Shown piece after piece: positions 1-7,320 of a stretch of 64,000 nt of DNA. The notes beneath the pieces were generated by a model, which saw only the letters and a program-made list of their open reading frames with translations, had not been told where the DNA came from and searched no databases. A program made the position numbers and the translations under genes. Positions within the stretch are counted from its first letter, which is position 1, and each line of letters begins with the position of its first letter. Source of the DNA: Ancylobacter mangrovi (GTDB lineage: Bacteria; Pseudomonadota; Alphaproteobacteria; Rhizobiales; Xanthobacteraceae); contig NZ_JANTHZ010000014.1 of NCBI RefSeq assembly GCF_024752355.1, forward strand, positions 62,001 through 126,000. The letters are read 5' to 3'.

Positions 1-37
1 GACCGGCCGCAGCCGGCCGCTGCGCGTCACTCGACCG

Positions 38-1000
38 TCAGTTTAGCGTGATGTGCGCTTCGGTGATCAGGGTGTGGAAGCTCGCGATCTCCGAATCGAG
101 GAAGCTCGCGAACTCGGCCGGGCTGGTGCCCTGCACGACGAGGCCGAGCTCGGTCAGGCGCTTCGCCACCGCCGGCTCGGCCAGCGCCTTGACCACGGCG
201 GCGTTGAGCTTGTCGATGATCGGCTGCGGGGTGCCGGCGGGCGCCGCCATGCCGAGCCAGCCGCGGGCGACGAAGTCGGTGACGCCGGCCTCGGCCATGG
301 TCGGCACGTCCGGGAGCTGGGCCGAGCGCTTGTCGACCGTCACAGCGAGCGGGCGGAGCTGGCCGGAGCTGATGTAGGGCATCGCGCTCGGGATGGTCTC
401 GAACATCAGCTGGATGCGGCCGGCCACCAGGTCCGTCATGGCCGGGCCGCCGCCGCGATAGGCGACGTGCACCATGTCGACGCCGGTGCGGCGCTTGAAC
501 AGCTCGCCGGCGAGATGCTGGGAGGCGCCGAGGCCCGAGGAGCCGAAGTTCAGCTTGCCGGGATTGGCCTTGGCGTAGGCGATCAGCTCGGCGACGCTCT
601 TCACCGGCAGCTCGGGATTGACCACCAGCACGTTCGGCTGCAGCGCGACCAGCGAGATCGGCGCGAAGCTCTTCACGGGGTCGTAGCCGAGCTTCTTGTA
701 GAGGCTGACATTCACCGCCAGCGGCGAGGAGGCCATGAGCAGGGTGTAGCCGTCGGGTGCCGCCGCGGCGACCGCCTCGAAGCCGATATTGCCGCCGGCG
801 CCGGCGCGGTTCTCGACCACGATCGACTGGCCGAGCTCCTTGGTGAGCTCCTGGCCGACGATGCGCGACACCGTGTCGACGCTGCCGCCGGGGGCGAAGG
901 GAACCACCAGCTTGATCGGCTGGGTCGGGTAGTCGGCAGCGTGCACGGGCGCGGCGAACAGGCATAGGGACGCGCCGAGCGCGCAGATCATCTTCCGCAT
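38..1000 (-). CDS. Bug-family (TctC-like) periplasmic solute-binding protein
   Basis: This 320-residue protein is a tripartite tricarboxylate transporter (TTT) type binding protein that captures a carboxylate or similar small organic solute in the periplasm. It has a signal peptide ending near VHAADYP, then the family hallmarks PIKLVVPFAPGGSVD, ENRAGAGGNIG, a HVAYRGGGPAMTDLVAG block and a C-terminal GTPQPIIDKLNAA helix. The length is normal for the family, and AGAGGACG lies just before the ATG. No TctA or TctB membrane genes are in the window, so it is either an orphan (common for Bug proteins) or uses a transporter encoded elsewhere. It lies 159 bases downstream of a GAF protein on the same strand, and a divergent LysR gene probably controls both. 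The ligand cannot be read from the sequence. Confidence 0.93.
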   Translation of the reverse strand: MRKMICALGASLCLFAAPVHAADYPTQPIKLVVPFAPGGSVDTVSRIVGQELTKELGQSIVVENRAGAGGNIGFEAVAAAAPDGYTLLMASSPLAVNVSLYKKLGYDPVKSFAPISLVALQPNVLVVNPELPVKSVAELIAYAKANPGKLNFGSSGLGASQHLAGELFKRRTGVDMVHVAYRGGGPAMTDLVAGRIQLMFETIPSAMPYISSGQLRPLAVTVDKRSAQLPDVPTMAEAGVTDFVARGWLGMAAPAGTPQPIIDKLNAAVVKALAEPAVAKRLTELGLVVQGTSPAEFASFLDSEIASFHTLITEAHITLN

Positions 1001-1159
1001 AGTTTCGTCCTCTGGATTGTTTGTTCGGCCTTGTCCTTGCCCGAGCCGGCGCTTCTTCGACGCCTGACAGCGGGCAATCAGTCTCGCGGCCGTCGGGGCA
1101 TGCCGCCCGACGGCAAGATCCGTGTTTGCCGGCGGCGTCCCGCCGGGCCGGCGCCGCTC

Positions 1160-1630
1160 TCAGAGGCGGCCGGCGTAGGGGGCGATGATCGCCTGCACGC
1201 TCTTCACCGCCTCGTCGAGGGCGGCGGTGTCGGCGGCGCTCCAGTCGCGCGCGCCCTTGCTGTAATGGACCGAGATCCAGCCCTGCAGCGCGTCCTTGAC
1301 GATGATCGGCGCCAGCATCTGGGCGCGCGCGCCGTAGATCTCGATCAGCGCCTGCGGGGCGGGCACGTCGGTATTGGACAGGTCGCCCTGGATCAGCGGG
1401 CGGCGCTCGCGGTCGAGCCACTTCACGGTCTCGACGGCGCGCTGGTCGATGCCGGTCTCGCCGCGCAGCGACTTCTCCTCCGGCCGCCGCGCCTCGCCGG
1501 CGACGTCGTTCACGTGGAAGCCGAACTCGGGCAGGTCGATCCGCAACGTGGTGCGGCTGCCGGCGGTGCCGTCGAGCAGGGCGGAGAGGACCGCGTCGAA
1601 CCGTCCGCCAATATCCTGCGCCGCTTTCAT
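1160..1630 (-). CDS. Small GAF-domain protein
   Basis: This 156-residue soluble protein looks like a single GAF fold over most of its length. The conserved stretch WLDRERRPLIQGD, then APQALIEIYGARAQMLAPI, then WISVHYSKGARDWSAADTAAL is typical of GAF sensors that bind small ligands. There is no signal peptide, membrane segment or output domain, so it would act as a cytoplasmic sensor or ligand-binding enzyme. GGAGGGAC precedes the ATG. It is transcribed away from the LysR gene and toward the TTT binding-protein gene. A role linked to the transported compound is inferred from position only; related small GAF proteins occur beside TctC-like genes and in maleate/nicotinate-type catabolic loci. 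Confidence 0.8.
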   Translation of the reverse strand: MKAAQDIGGRFDAVLSALLDGTAGSRTTLRIDLPEFGFHVNDVAGEARRPEEKSLRGETGIDQRAVETVKWLDRERRPLIQGDLSNTDVPAPQALIEIYGARAQMLAPIIVKDALQGWISVHYSKGARDWSAADTAALDEAVKSVQAIIAPYAGRL

Positions 1631-1689
1631 CGTCCCTCCACCCGCATCCCCGGAACCGTTCCAGGGATGCTAGGTGGCGGTGTTCTTCA

Positions 1690-1708
1690 TATCAAATAAT
1701 TTCTGATA
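1690..1708. promoter_or_regulatory. Possible LysR-type operator (TATCA-N9-TGATA)
   Basis: An inverted repeat with 5-base arms, TATCA and TGATA separated by 9 bases, sits in an AT-rich patch of the 147-base gap between the divergent GAF and LysR genes. Size and placement fit the general LysR-type T-N11-A box. The arms are short, so chance is possible. Confidence 0.4.
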
Positions 1709-1777
1709 CCGTTTACTGATGCGATTTTCGCATATATCTCTCGGATCTCGCCGCTCCCGCTCCGACGGACCGCCGCC

Positions 1778-2698
1778 ATGTCAGACATCCCGGACCTGTC
1801 CATCCGCCAGCTCAAGGCGATCACGGCGGTGGCGAAGTATTCGAGCTTCATCGCCGCCGCCTCGGAGCTGCAGCTCTCGCAGCCGGGCCTGTCGCGCATG
1901 ATCCGCTCGGCGGAGGAGGAGCTCGGCATCGCGCTGTTCGACCGCACCACGCGCCATGTCGCGCTGACGACGGCCGGCGCCGAGTTCGTGCCGCTGGCGG
2001 AGCGGATCCTGCACGATCTCGAGCTCGGCTCGGAGGCGATACGCGAGCTGCGCGACCAGACGCGCGGTCATCTGGCGATCTCGTGCCCGATGTCGTTCGC
2101 CACCAACATGCTCTCCAACATGGTGATCGAGTACAAGCGCGCGAACCCGAACGTCATCATCCAGATCTTCGAGGGCATCCAGAGCAACACGATGGGGATG
2201 ATCCGCTCGGGGCAGGTCGACTTCGGCATCGGCACGCTGAGCGAGCCCTATGAGGACCTGTTCGTCGACAAGCTGTGCCAGCACCACTACCACGTGGTGT
2301 TCGCCAGGGGCCACCGCTTCTCGCGCTATGAGCGGGTGAGCCTGCAGGACCTGAAGGATGAGCCGCTGGTGTCGATGCCGCCCTCCTCGAACCTGCGGCG
2401 CATCTTCGACGGCGCGGCGGCGAGCGCGGGGTTCCGGCTGAACTACACCATCACCGTCAACACCTACAGCGCGGTGTCCCAGTTCGTGCGCGCAGGCGTC
2501 GGCGTCACCATCCTGTCGAGCACCTCGCTGCCCGAGGACGACCGGCTGGAGACGCGGCCGGTGGACCCGGCCGTGTTCGGCGGCACGCTGGCGATCATGC
2601 GCCTGCGGGGGCGGCCGATGTCCTCCGCCGCGACCGGTTTCCAGTCGCTGATCCGGCGCCATTTCGCCGAGGCGTCGGGCCTGCCGGGCGGCGCCTAG
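1778..2698 (+). CDS. LysR-family transcriptional regulator
   Basis: This 306-residue LysR-type regulator has an N-terminal winged helix-turn-helix at about residues 8-67 (IRQLKAITAVAKYSSFIAAA, then LQLSQPGLSRMIRSAEEELG), followed by a two-lobed effector-binding domain. It is divergent from the GAF and Bug binding-protein genes, the usual arrangement for an activator of an adjacent uptake gene. The gap carries a LysR-like inverted repeat. Its effector is probably the solute bound by the neighbouring periplasmic protein or a metabolite of it; this is inferred from position. The ATG is preceded only by a weak purine-rich site. Confidence 0.92.
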   Translation: MSDIPDLSIRQLKAITAVAKYSSFIAAASELQLSQPGLSRMIRSAEEELGIALFDRTTRHVALTTAGAEFVPLAERILHDLELGSEAIRELRDQTRGHLAISCPMSFATNMLSNMVIEYKRANPNVIIQIFEGIQSNTMGMIRSGQVDFGIGTLSEPYEDLFVDKLCQHHYHVVFARGHRFSRYERVSLQDLKDEPLVSMPPSSNLRRIFDGAAASAGFRLNYTITVNTYSAVSQFVRAGVGVTILSSTSLPEDDRLETRPVDPAVFGGTLAIMRLRGRPMSSAATGFQSLIRRHFAEASGLPGGA

Positions 2699-2765
2699 CG
2701 GCGCCCGCCGACCCTGCCGGAGGGAGCCGGACACCTCTTTGCAGCAATACTTTACCGCCGGCCGA

Positions 2766-2792
2766 TTAACCGGACGTTAACCAAGATTAACC
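2766..2792 (+). promoter_or_regulatory. CtrA-type binding box upstream of minC
   Basis: The gap before minC contains TTAA (2766-2769), exactly 7 bases, then TTAAC (2777-2781), which is the full CtrA consensus TTAA-N7-TTAAC. A third TTAACC follows at 2787-2792, so three half-sites recur every 10-11 bases, about one helical turn. This is the only AT-rich patch in the 129-base gap. CtrA control of minCDE has been reported in Sinorhizobium and Brucella, so the match in this position is meaningful. Confidence 0.75.
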
Positions 2793-2827
2793 GAATCTAT
2801 CCCTCCAAGAGGGGGGAGATTCGAGCC

Positions 2828-3547
2828 GTGAACGCAGTGAGCCAGACCGGACCGTCGATCCGCTTCCGTGGGCGCTCCTTCATGGCGCTGACGCTGGTGG
2901 CCGACACCCCGCTTCAGCCCTGGCTGGCCGATTTCGACGTCTGGGTGCAGCGCTCGCCCGGCTTCTTCACCGGCCGCACCGTGGTCCTCGATTTCGCCGA
3001 CACCGCGCAGAGCAAGGCGGATGTGGAGCGCTGGATCGGCGAGCTCGCCGCCCGCGGCGTCCGCCTGACCGGCCTCGAGGGCGTGCGCCCCAGCCTGGTC
3101 GACGCCTCGATGCCGCCGGTGCTGCGCGGCGGGCGCGATTCCTCCATTCCCGTCGCCGAGGCCGCGGCGGCCGCCGAGGTCGCGACGCCGGCCCCGGCCG
3201 AGCCGCGCAAGCCGGCGACCCCGGTCAACATGCTGGTCGAGCGGCGCATCCGCTCCGGCCAGTCGCTCATGTGCCTCGAGGGCGATGTCACCATCATCGG
3301 CTCGGTCGGCGCGGGCGCCGAGATCATCGCCGGCGGATCGATCCACGTTTACGGGACCCTCGCCGGCCGGGCGATCGCGGGCGCGACCTTCGGCGCCGAG
3401 TCCCAGATCTTCTGCACCCGGCTGGAAGCCGAATTGCTCGCCGTCGACGGCATCTACCGGACGGCGGAAGACATCGACGACGCCTTCAGGGGGAAGGCCG
3501 TGCGGGTATGGACTGCCGACGACACATTGCGGATGGCCGCACTTTAG
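2828..3547 (+). CDS. minC: Septum site-determining protein MinC
   Basis: MinC inhibits FtsZ assembly away from midcell and is brought to the membrane by MinD. The 239-residue product has an N-terminal MinC domain (RFRGRSFMALTLVADTP onward), an Ala/Pro-rich linker at about 115-135, and the C-terminal beta-helix beginning LVERRIRSGQSL with the Gly-rich turns GSVGAGAEIIAGGSIHVYG and GRAIAGA that bind MinD and self-associate. The start codon is GTG, placed 8 bases after a strong GGGGGGAG site. It is the first gene of minCDE, with minD 14 bases downstream. A CtrA-type box lies about 45 bases upstream, suggesting cell-cycle control. Confidence 0.96.
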   Translation: MNAVSQTGPSIRFRGRSFMALTLVADTPLQPWLADFDVWVQRSPGFFTGRTVVLDFADTAQSKADVERWIGELAARGVRLTGLEGVRPSLVDASMPPVLRGGRDSSIPVAEAAAAAEVATPAPAEPRKPATPVNMLVERRIRSGQSLMCLEGDVTIIGSVGAGAEIIAGGSIHVYGTLAGRAIAGATFGAESQIFCTRLEAELLAVDGIYRTAEDIDDAFRGKAVRVWTADDTLRMAAL

Positions 3548-3561
3548 GAGCGAAGCGAGGC

Positions 3562-4374
3562 ATGGCTAAGATCATCACAGTCACGTCGGGAAAGGGCGGC
3601 GTCGGCAAGACCACGACGACGGCCGCCATCGGTGCCGCACTGGCCCGGACCGGCGACAAAGTGGTCGTCGTCGACTTCGACGTCGGTCTGCGCAACCTCG
3701 ACCTGATCATGGGGGCGGAGCGGCGCGTGGTCTATGACTTCGTGAACGTCATCCAGGGCGACGCCCGGCTGCCGCAGGCGCTGATCAAGGACAAGCGGCT
3801 GGACTCGCTGTTCCTGCTGCCGGCCTCGCAGACCCGCGACAAGGACGCCCTGACCGAGGAGGGCGTCGACAAGGTGATCGGCGATCTCTCCCGCCATTTC
3901 GACTGGGTGGTCTGCGACAGCCCGGCCGGGATCGAGCGCGGGGCGACGCTCGCCATGCGCCATGCCGACATTGCCATCGTCGTCACCAACCCGGAAGTCT
4001 CGTCGGTCCGCGACAGCGACCGCATCGTTGGCATCCTCGACGCGAAGACGCTCAAGGCCGAGCGCGGCGAGACCGTCGACAAGCGCCTGCTGCTGACACG
4101 CTACGATGCCGTCCGCGCGGCGCGCGGCGACATGCTGAAGACCGAGGACGTGCTGGAGATTCTCTCCCTGCCGCTGCTCGGCATCGTGCCGGAGAGCTCG
4201 GACGTGCTCAAGGCCTCCAACATGGGCGTTCCGGTTTCCATCCACGAGCCGAACAGCGCGCCGGCGCGGGCCTATCACGACGCGGCGCTGCGCCTCAAAG
4301 GCGAGGAGATCGCCATGGAGGCGCCGAAGCAGCGCCTCGGGCTGTTCGGCAAGTTCCTGCGGAGGGCGGCATGA
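3562..4374 (+). CDS. minD: Septum site-determining ATPase MinD
   Basis: MinD is the membrane-associated ATPase that recruits MinC and oscillates with MinE. The 270-residue protein starts MAKIITVTSGKGGVGKTT, carrying the deviant Walker A motif KGGVGKTT of the ParA/MinD family. VVVDFDVGLRNLDLIMG, DWVVCDSPAGIERGA and the C-terminal amphipathic membrane-targeting helix (GLFGKFLRRA) follow. The reading frame is open further upstream, but the ATG at 3562 with AGCGAGG before it gives the canonical MinD N-terminus. The last 4 bases overlap minE as ATGA, indicating translational coupling. Confidence 0.98.
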   Translation: MAKIITVTSGKGGVGKTTTTAAIGAALARTGDKVVVVDFDVGLRNLDLIMGAERRVVYDFVNVIQGDARLPQALIKDKRLDSLFLLPASQTRDKDALTEEGVDKVIGDLSRHFDWVVCDSPAGIERGATLAMRHADIAIVVTNPEVSSVRDSDRIVGILDAKTLKAERGETVDKRLLLTRYDAVRAARGDMLKTEDVLEILSLPLLGIVPESSDVLKASNMGVPVSIHEPNSAPARAYHDAALRLKGEEIAMEAPKQRLGLFGKFLRRAA

Positions 4375-4643
4375 CGTTGTGGAAGCGCCTGTTTTCAAAC
4401 ACCAGCGCGCCCCAGGCGCGTGAGCGGCTGCAGATCCTGCTCTCGCATGAGCGCCAGGTGCTCGGCGGCAACGACCTGCTGTCGAGCCTTCGCGAGGACA
4501 TCCTCGCCGTGGTCGCCAAGCACGTGCCCTGCGAGCGGGACAATGTGAAGGTGCGGCTCGAGCGCGGCACGCCGATGTCGGTGCTCGAGATCGAGGTCGA
4601 GGTGCGCGGCAACATCGAGCTCGGGATCAGCCAGGCGGCCTAG
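4371..4643 (+). CDS. minE: Cell division topological specificity factor MinE
   Basis: MinE, 90 residues, stimulates MinD ATPase and drives MinD release from the membrane. The sequence has the family layout: an N-terminal amphipathic segment (MTLWKRLF), the anti-MinCD helix region ARERLQILLSHER, and the topological specificity domain LREDILAVVAKHV followed by LEIEVEVRGNIELG. The start overlaps the minD stop. It ends the operon, and a long perfect-stem hairpin lies 35 bases downstream. Confidence 0.97.
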   Translation: MTLWKRLFSNTSAPQARERLQILLSHERQVLGGNDLLSSLREDILAVVAKHVPCERDNVKVRLERGTPMSVLEIEVEVRGNIELGISQAA

Positions 4644-4677
4644 CCGCACATTTGGCCGCACGCTTGGCCACACATCA

Positions 4678-4725
4678 GACGGCGGCGGCGGGCCGCCCGC
4701 TTCCGGCCCGTCCGCCGCCGCCGTC
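4678..4725 (+). terminator. Hairpin terminator after minCDE
   Basis: A 14-base perfect inverted repeat (GACGGCGGCGGCGG at 4678-4691, its complement at 4712-4725) can form a very stable stem, with a shorter inner stem in the 20-base loop. There is no T-run after it, so it would act as a non-canonical or Rho-assisted terminator, or as a 3' stabilising structure. Confidence 0.6.
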
Positions 4726-4868
4726 CCTAGGCGCGCACGCCGCGTCTCCCGCTTCCGCCGCCCACGAATGCTGTGCCGGCTGGCCATTCGCCGGAACGGC
4801 GAAGCGATCCGACCGATCCCGCGATGCGTAGAGGGTACAGCCCCTAGCGTCCCGTCGGGAGGATCGTC

Positions 4869-5267
4869 ATGCATCGCCGCCTCGCGCCTGTCCTGGCGCT
4901 TGCCCTCGCCCCAGCCCTCGCCACCACCCTCGTCCCGGCCCCGGCCCGCGCGGGCTCGCCCGATCCCTTCGGCGTGTGGAACCGTGGCGACGGCAATGCG
5001 CGGGTGCGCATCGCCCCGTGCGACGACAAGATCTGCGCGGTCAATCTGTGGATCGGCGACACGTCCGGCGGGGAAGCCGTGGGCGACCGGCTGGTGCTCG
5101 CCCTCCAGCCGCAGGACGCCGACACGCTGACGGGCACGGCCTACGACCCCCAGCGCGACCTGACCTATTCGATGCGGATGACGGTCGGCAAGGACCAGCT
5201 CGAGACCCGCGGCTGCATTCTCGGCGGCCTGATCTGCCGGTCGGTCTCCTGGTCGCGGGTCGAGTGA
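4869..5267 (+). CDS. Secreted DUF2147-type protein
   Basis: This 132-residue exported protein has a long signal peptide rich in Ala, Leu and Pro (cleavage likely near PARAGSPDP) and a mature part resembling the DUF2147 beta-barrel family: DPFGVWNRGDGNARVRIAPC, then KICAVNLWIGD, then LTYSMRMTVGKDQLETRGC. Family members are small periplasmic proteins of unknown biochemical role. Four cysteines in the mature part (CDDKIC and GCILGGLIC) could form disulfides. GGGAGGAT lies 6 bases before the ATG. It is convergent with the CFA synthase gene 4 bases away and seems to be a lone gene. Confidence 0.8.
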   Translation: MHRRLAPVLALALAPALATTLVPAPARAGSPDPFGVWNRGDGNARVRIAPCDDKICAVNLWIGDTSGGEAVGDRLVLALQPQDADTLTGTAYDPQRDLTYSMRMTVGKDQLETRGCILGGLICRSVSWSRVE

Positions 5268-5271
5268 GGGC

Positions 5272-6513
5272 CTAGCCCTTCAGCCGGTAGAGCCCGACAT
5301 CGATGGCGCCGGCGCGGAAGCCCCCCTCGCAATAGCCGAGGTAGTAGTCCCACAGGCGGTGGAACTCGGGATCGAAGCCGAGCTCGTCGATCTGCGCCCG
5401 CGCGGCGACGTAGCGGGTGCGCCACTGCTCCAGCGTCTGCGCATAGCCGGACCCGAAGAACTGCGTCTCGATCAGCTCCAGCCCCGCCGCCGCGGCATGG
5501 CGGGCGATGTGGGCCTTGGTCGGCAGCATCCCGCCCGGGAAGATGTGGCGCTGGATGAAGTCGGTGTTGCGCCGGTAGCCCTCGAACCGGGATTCGTCGA
5601 TGGTGATTACCTGCAGCACCGCCGTCCCGCCGCTTGCGAGGCACTCGCGCAGCTTGGCGAAATAGACCGGCCAGTAGGCTTCGCCCACCGCTTCCAGCAT
5701 CTCGATCGAGACGATGCGGTCGTAGCGCCCGGTCACCTCGCGATAGTCCTGCAGGCGGAACTGGGCATGGGCCGCGAGATGCGGATCGGCGGCGACGAGC
5801 GCGTTCGCATGGGCGAGTTGGGCGCGCGAGAGGGTGATGCCGGTGACGTCGACCCCGCGCCCCGCCAGCGTGGCGGCGAGCGTGCCCCAGCCGCAGCCGA
5901 TCTCCAGCACGCGCTGGCCGGGCGCGACGTCCAGCATCGCGACGATGCGCTCCAGCCGCGCTAGCTGCGCCGCCTCCAGGCTCTGGCCCGGGGCGATGGC
6001 GATGGCCGAGGAGTAGCTCATGCCGGCGTCGAGCCAGAGCCGGTAGAAATCGTTGCCGAGATCGTAGTGGAAGGCGATGTTGCGCCGGCTGCCGGCCCTC
6101 GAATTGCGCCGGAACAGGTGGCGCAGCCGGTTCCACAGCCTTATCGGCGGCAGGGCGGCGATGCGGTCGGCGATCGCGGGAAGGTTGTGCGCCGCGAGCT
6201 CGATGAAGGTCGGCAGGTCCGGGCTCGACCAGTCGCCGGCGACATACGCTTCGGCGAAGGCGACGTCGCCGCCGACGATCAGCCGGCGAAGCGCGCGCCA
6301 GCGGTGCAGCACCAGCGTCGCCTCCGGCCCCGGACGGCGTCCCTGTCCGCACAGGCTGCGCCCGTCCGGCGTCACCACGGTGAGCGCGCCCATGGCGAGG
6401 TGCCCCAGCACGCGCGCCAGCACGGCCTCGCGCAGGCGCAGCGGCGGGGCGGCCGGCGCTTCGCGATGGCGGGCAAATTGGGTGGCGCGATTGGCGTCCA
6501 TGCGCATCGGCAT
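5272..6513 (-). CDS. Cyclopropane-fatty-acyl-phospholipid synthase family methyltransferase
   Basis: This 413-residue SAM-dependent enzyme of the CFA synthase family transfers methyl or methylene to the double bond of unsaturated acyl chains in membrane phospholipids. Visible motifs are FHYDLGNDFYRLWLDAGMSY in the lipid-site region, the SAM-binding VLEIGCGWGTLA, IVSIEMLEAVGEAYW, and FIQRHIFPGGMLPT near the C-terminal third. It is last in a three-gene operon with a DUF1365 protein and an FAD oxidoreductase, divergent from an RpoE/ChrR-type sigma pair. In Rhodobacter, CFA-like methylases of the singlet-oxygen regulon include UfaM, which makes the methylated precursor of furan fatty acids. Either a plain CFA synthase or a UfaM-type enzyme is possible. 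Confidence 0.92.
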   Translation of the reverse strand: MPMRMDANRATQFARHREAPAAPPLRLREAVLARVLGHLAMGALTVVTPDGRSLCGQGRRPGPEATLVLHRWRALRRLIVGGDVAFAEAYVAGDWSSPDLPTFIELAAHNLPAIADRIAALPPIRLWNRLRHLFRRNSRAGSRRNIAFHYDLGNDFYRLWLDAGMSYSSAIAIAPGQSLEAAQLARLERIVAMLDVAPGQRVLEIGCGWGTLAATLAGRGVDVTGITLSRAQLAHANALVAADPHLAAHAQFRLQDYREVTGRYDRIVSIEMLEAVGEAYWPVYFAKLRECLASGGTAVLQVITIDESRFEGYRRNTDFIQRHIFPGGMLPTKAHIARHAAAAGLELIETQFFGSGYAQTLEQWRTRYVAARAQIDELGFDPEFHRLWDYYLGYCEGGFRAGAIDVGLYRLKG

Positions 6514-6519
6514 CTGTCC

Positions 6520-7320
6520 TCAGGAACGGTGCGTGGGCGAAACGGTGACGGGGTGCTCGGGCGCCGGCGGGCGCGGGCGCAGCCGGATGCCTTTCAGCCA
6601 GATCCGCAGCGCCTCCCAGTGAATGCCGGCGATCACTTTCAGCGTCAGCAGCGGCTGGCCGAGCAGCACGCGGGCGAGCCCGGCATCATCCAGCGGGCGG
6701 CGGCGGGCGGTGTGGACCGCGCTCAGCACCGGCCCCTGCGCGTCGCTGGCGAGGATGGCGATGCGCAGCGCCTCGCCCGGCGGGTCGACGCGGAAGGCAT
6801 AGGAGAGGTCCATGTCCATGAAGGGCGAGACGTAGAAGCGCTTCTCCGCCTTCTGGCGCAGCGGCGCCTCTTCTCCCCGGGCGACCGGGATCAGATAGGC
6901 GTGGCGCTGGCCGAACGTGTTGTTCACCTCGTAGAGCAGCGCCAGCAGCGAGCCGTCGCGACGGTGGCAGAAATAGACGCTCAGCGGATTGAAGGCGTAG
7001 CCGAACAGGCGCGGCATGGTGAGCAGCCGCACCGGTCCGCCATCCGCCTCCAGCCCGGCCTCGCCGAGCAGGCGCTCGACATGGGCCTTGAGCGAGCGGC
7101 CGTCGCCGTTCCCATAATCGCGCTCGAAGAGGCTGAAGACGTTGAAGCGGTTGAGCGAGAACAGGCGCAGCTCGCGGTCGAGCGCGCCGAGCTCGTCGAG
7201 GTCGAGCAGCAGCGAGAACAGGCGGTAGGCCAGCCGGTGACGCTTCGGCCGCACCCGCACATGCATCACCGAGCCGACATAGAGGGCGGAGTGCCAGAGG
7301 GCGGAGTGCCGCGCGCTCAT
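6520..7320 (-). CDS. DUF1365 family protein
   Basis: This 266-residue protein belongs to DUF1365. Hallmarks are the N-terminal HSALYVGSVMHVRVRPKRHR, LDLDELGALDRELRLFSLNR, the central LLTMPRLFGYAFNPLSVYFC, and EVNNTFGQRHAYL followed by KRFYVSPFMDMD. The biochemical role of DUF1365 is not established. It occurs regularly beside an FAD amine-oxidase-like protein and a CFA synthase, as here, which points to acyl-chain modification. The start is the ATG whose last two bases belong to the upstream TGA (4-base overlap); the frame extends further upstream but inside the preceding gene. The CFA gene follows after 6 bases. Confidence 0.9.
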   Translation of the reverse strand: MSARHSALWHSALYVGSVMHVRVRPKRHRLAYRLFSLLLDLDELGALDRELRLFSLNRFNVFSLFERDYGNGDGRSLKAHVERLLGEAGLEADGGPVRLLTMPRLFGYAFNPLSVYFCHRRDGSLLALLYEVNNTFGQRHAYLIPVARGEEAPLRQKAEKRFYVSPFMDMDLSYAFRVDPPGEALRIAILASDAQGPVLSAVHTARRRPLDDAGLARVLLGQPLLTLKVIAGIHWEALRIWLKGIRLRPRPPAPEHPVTVSPTHRS

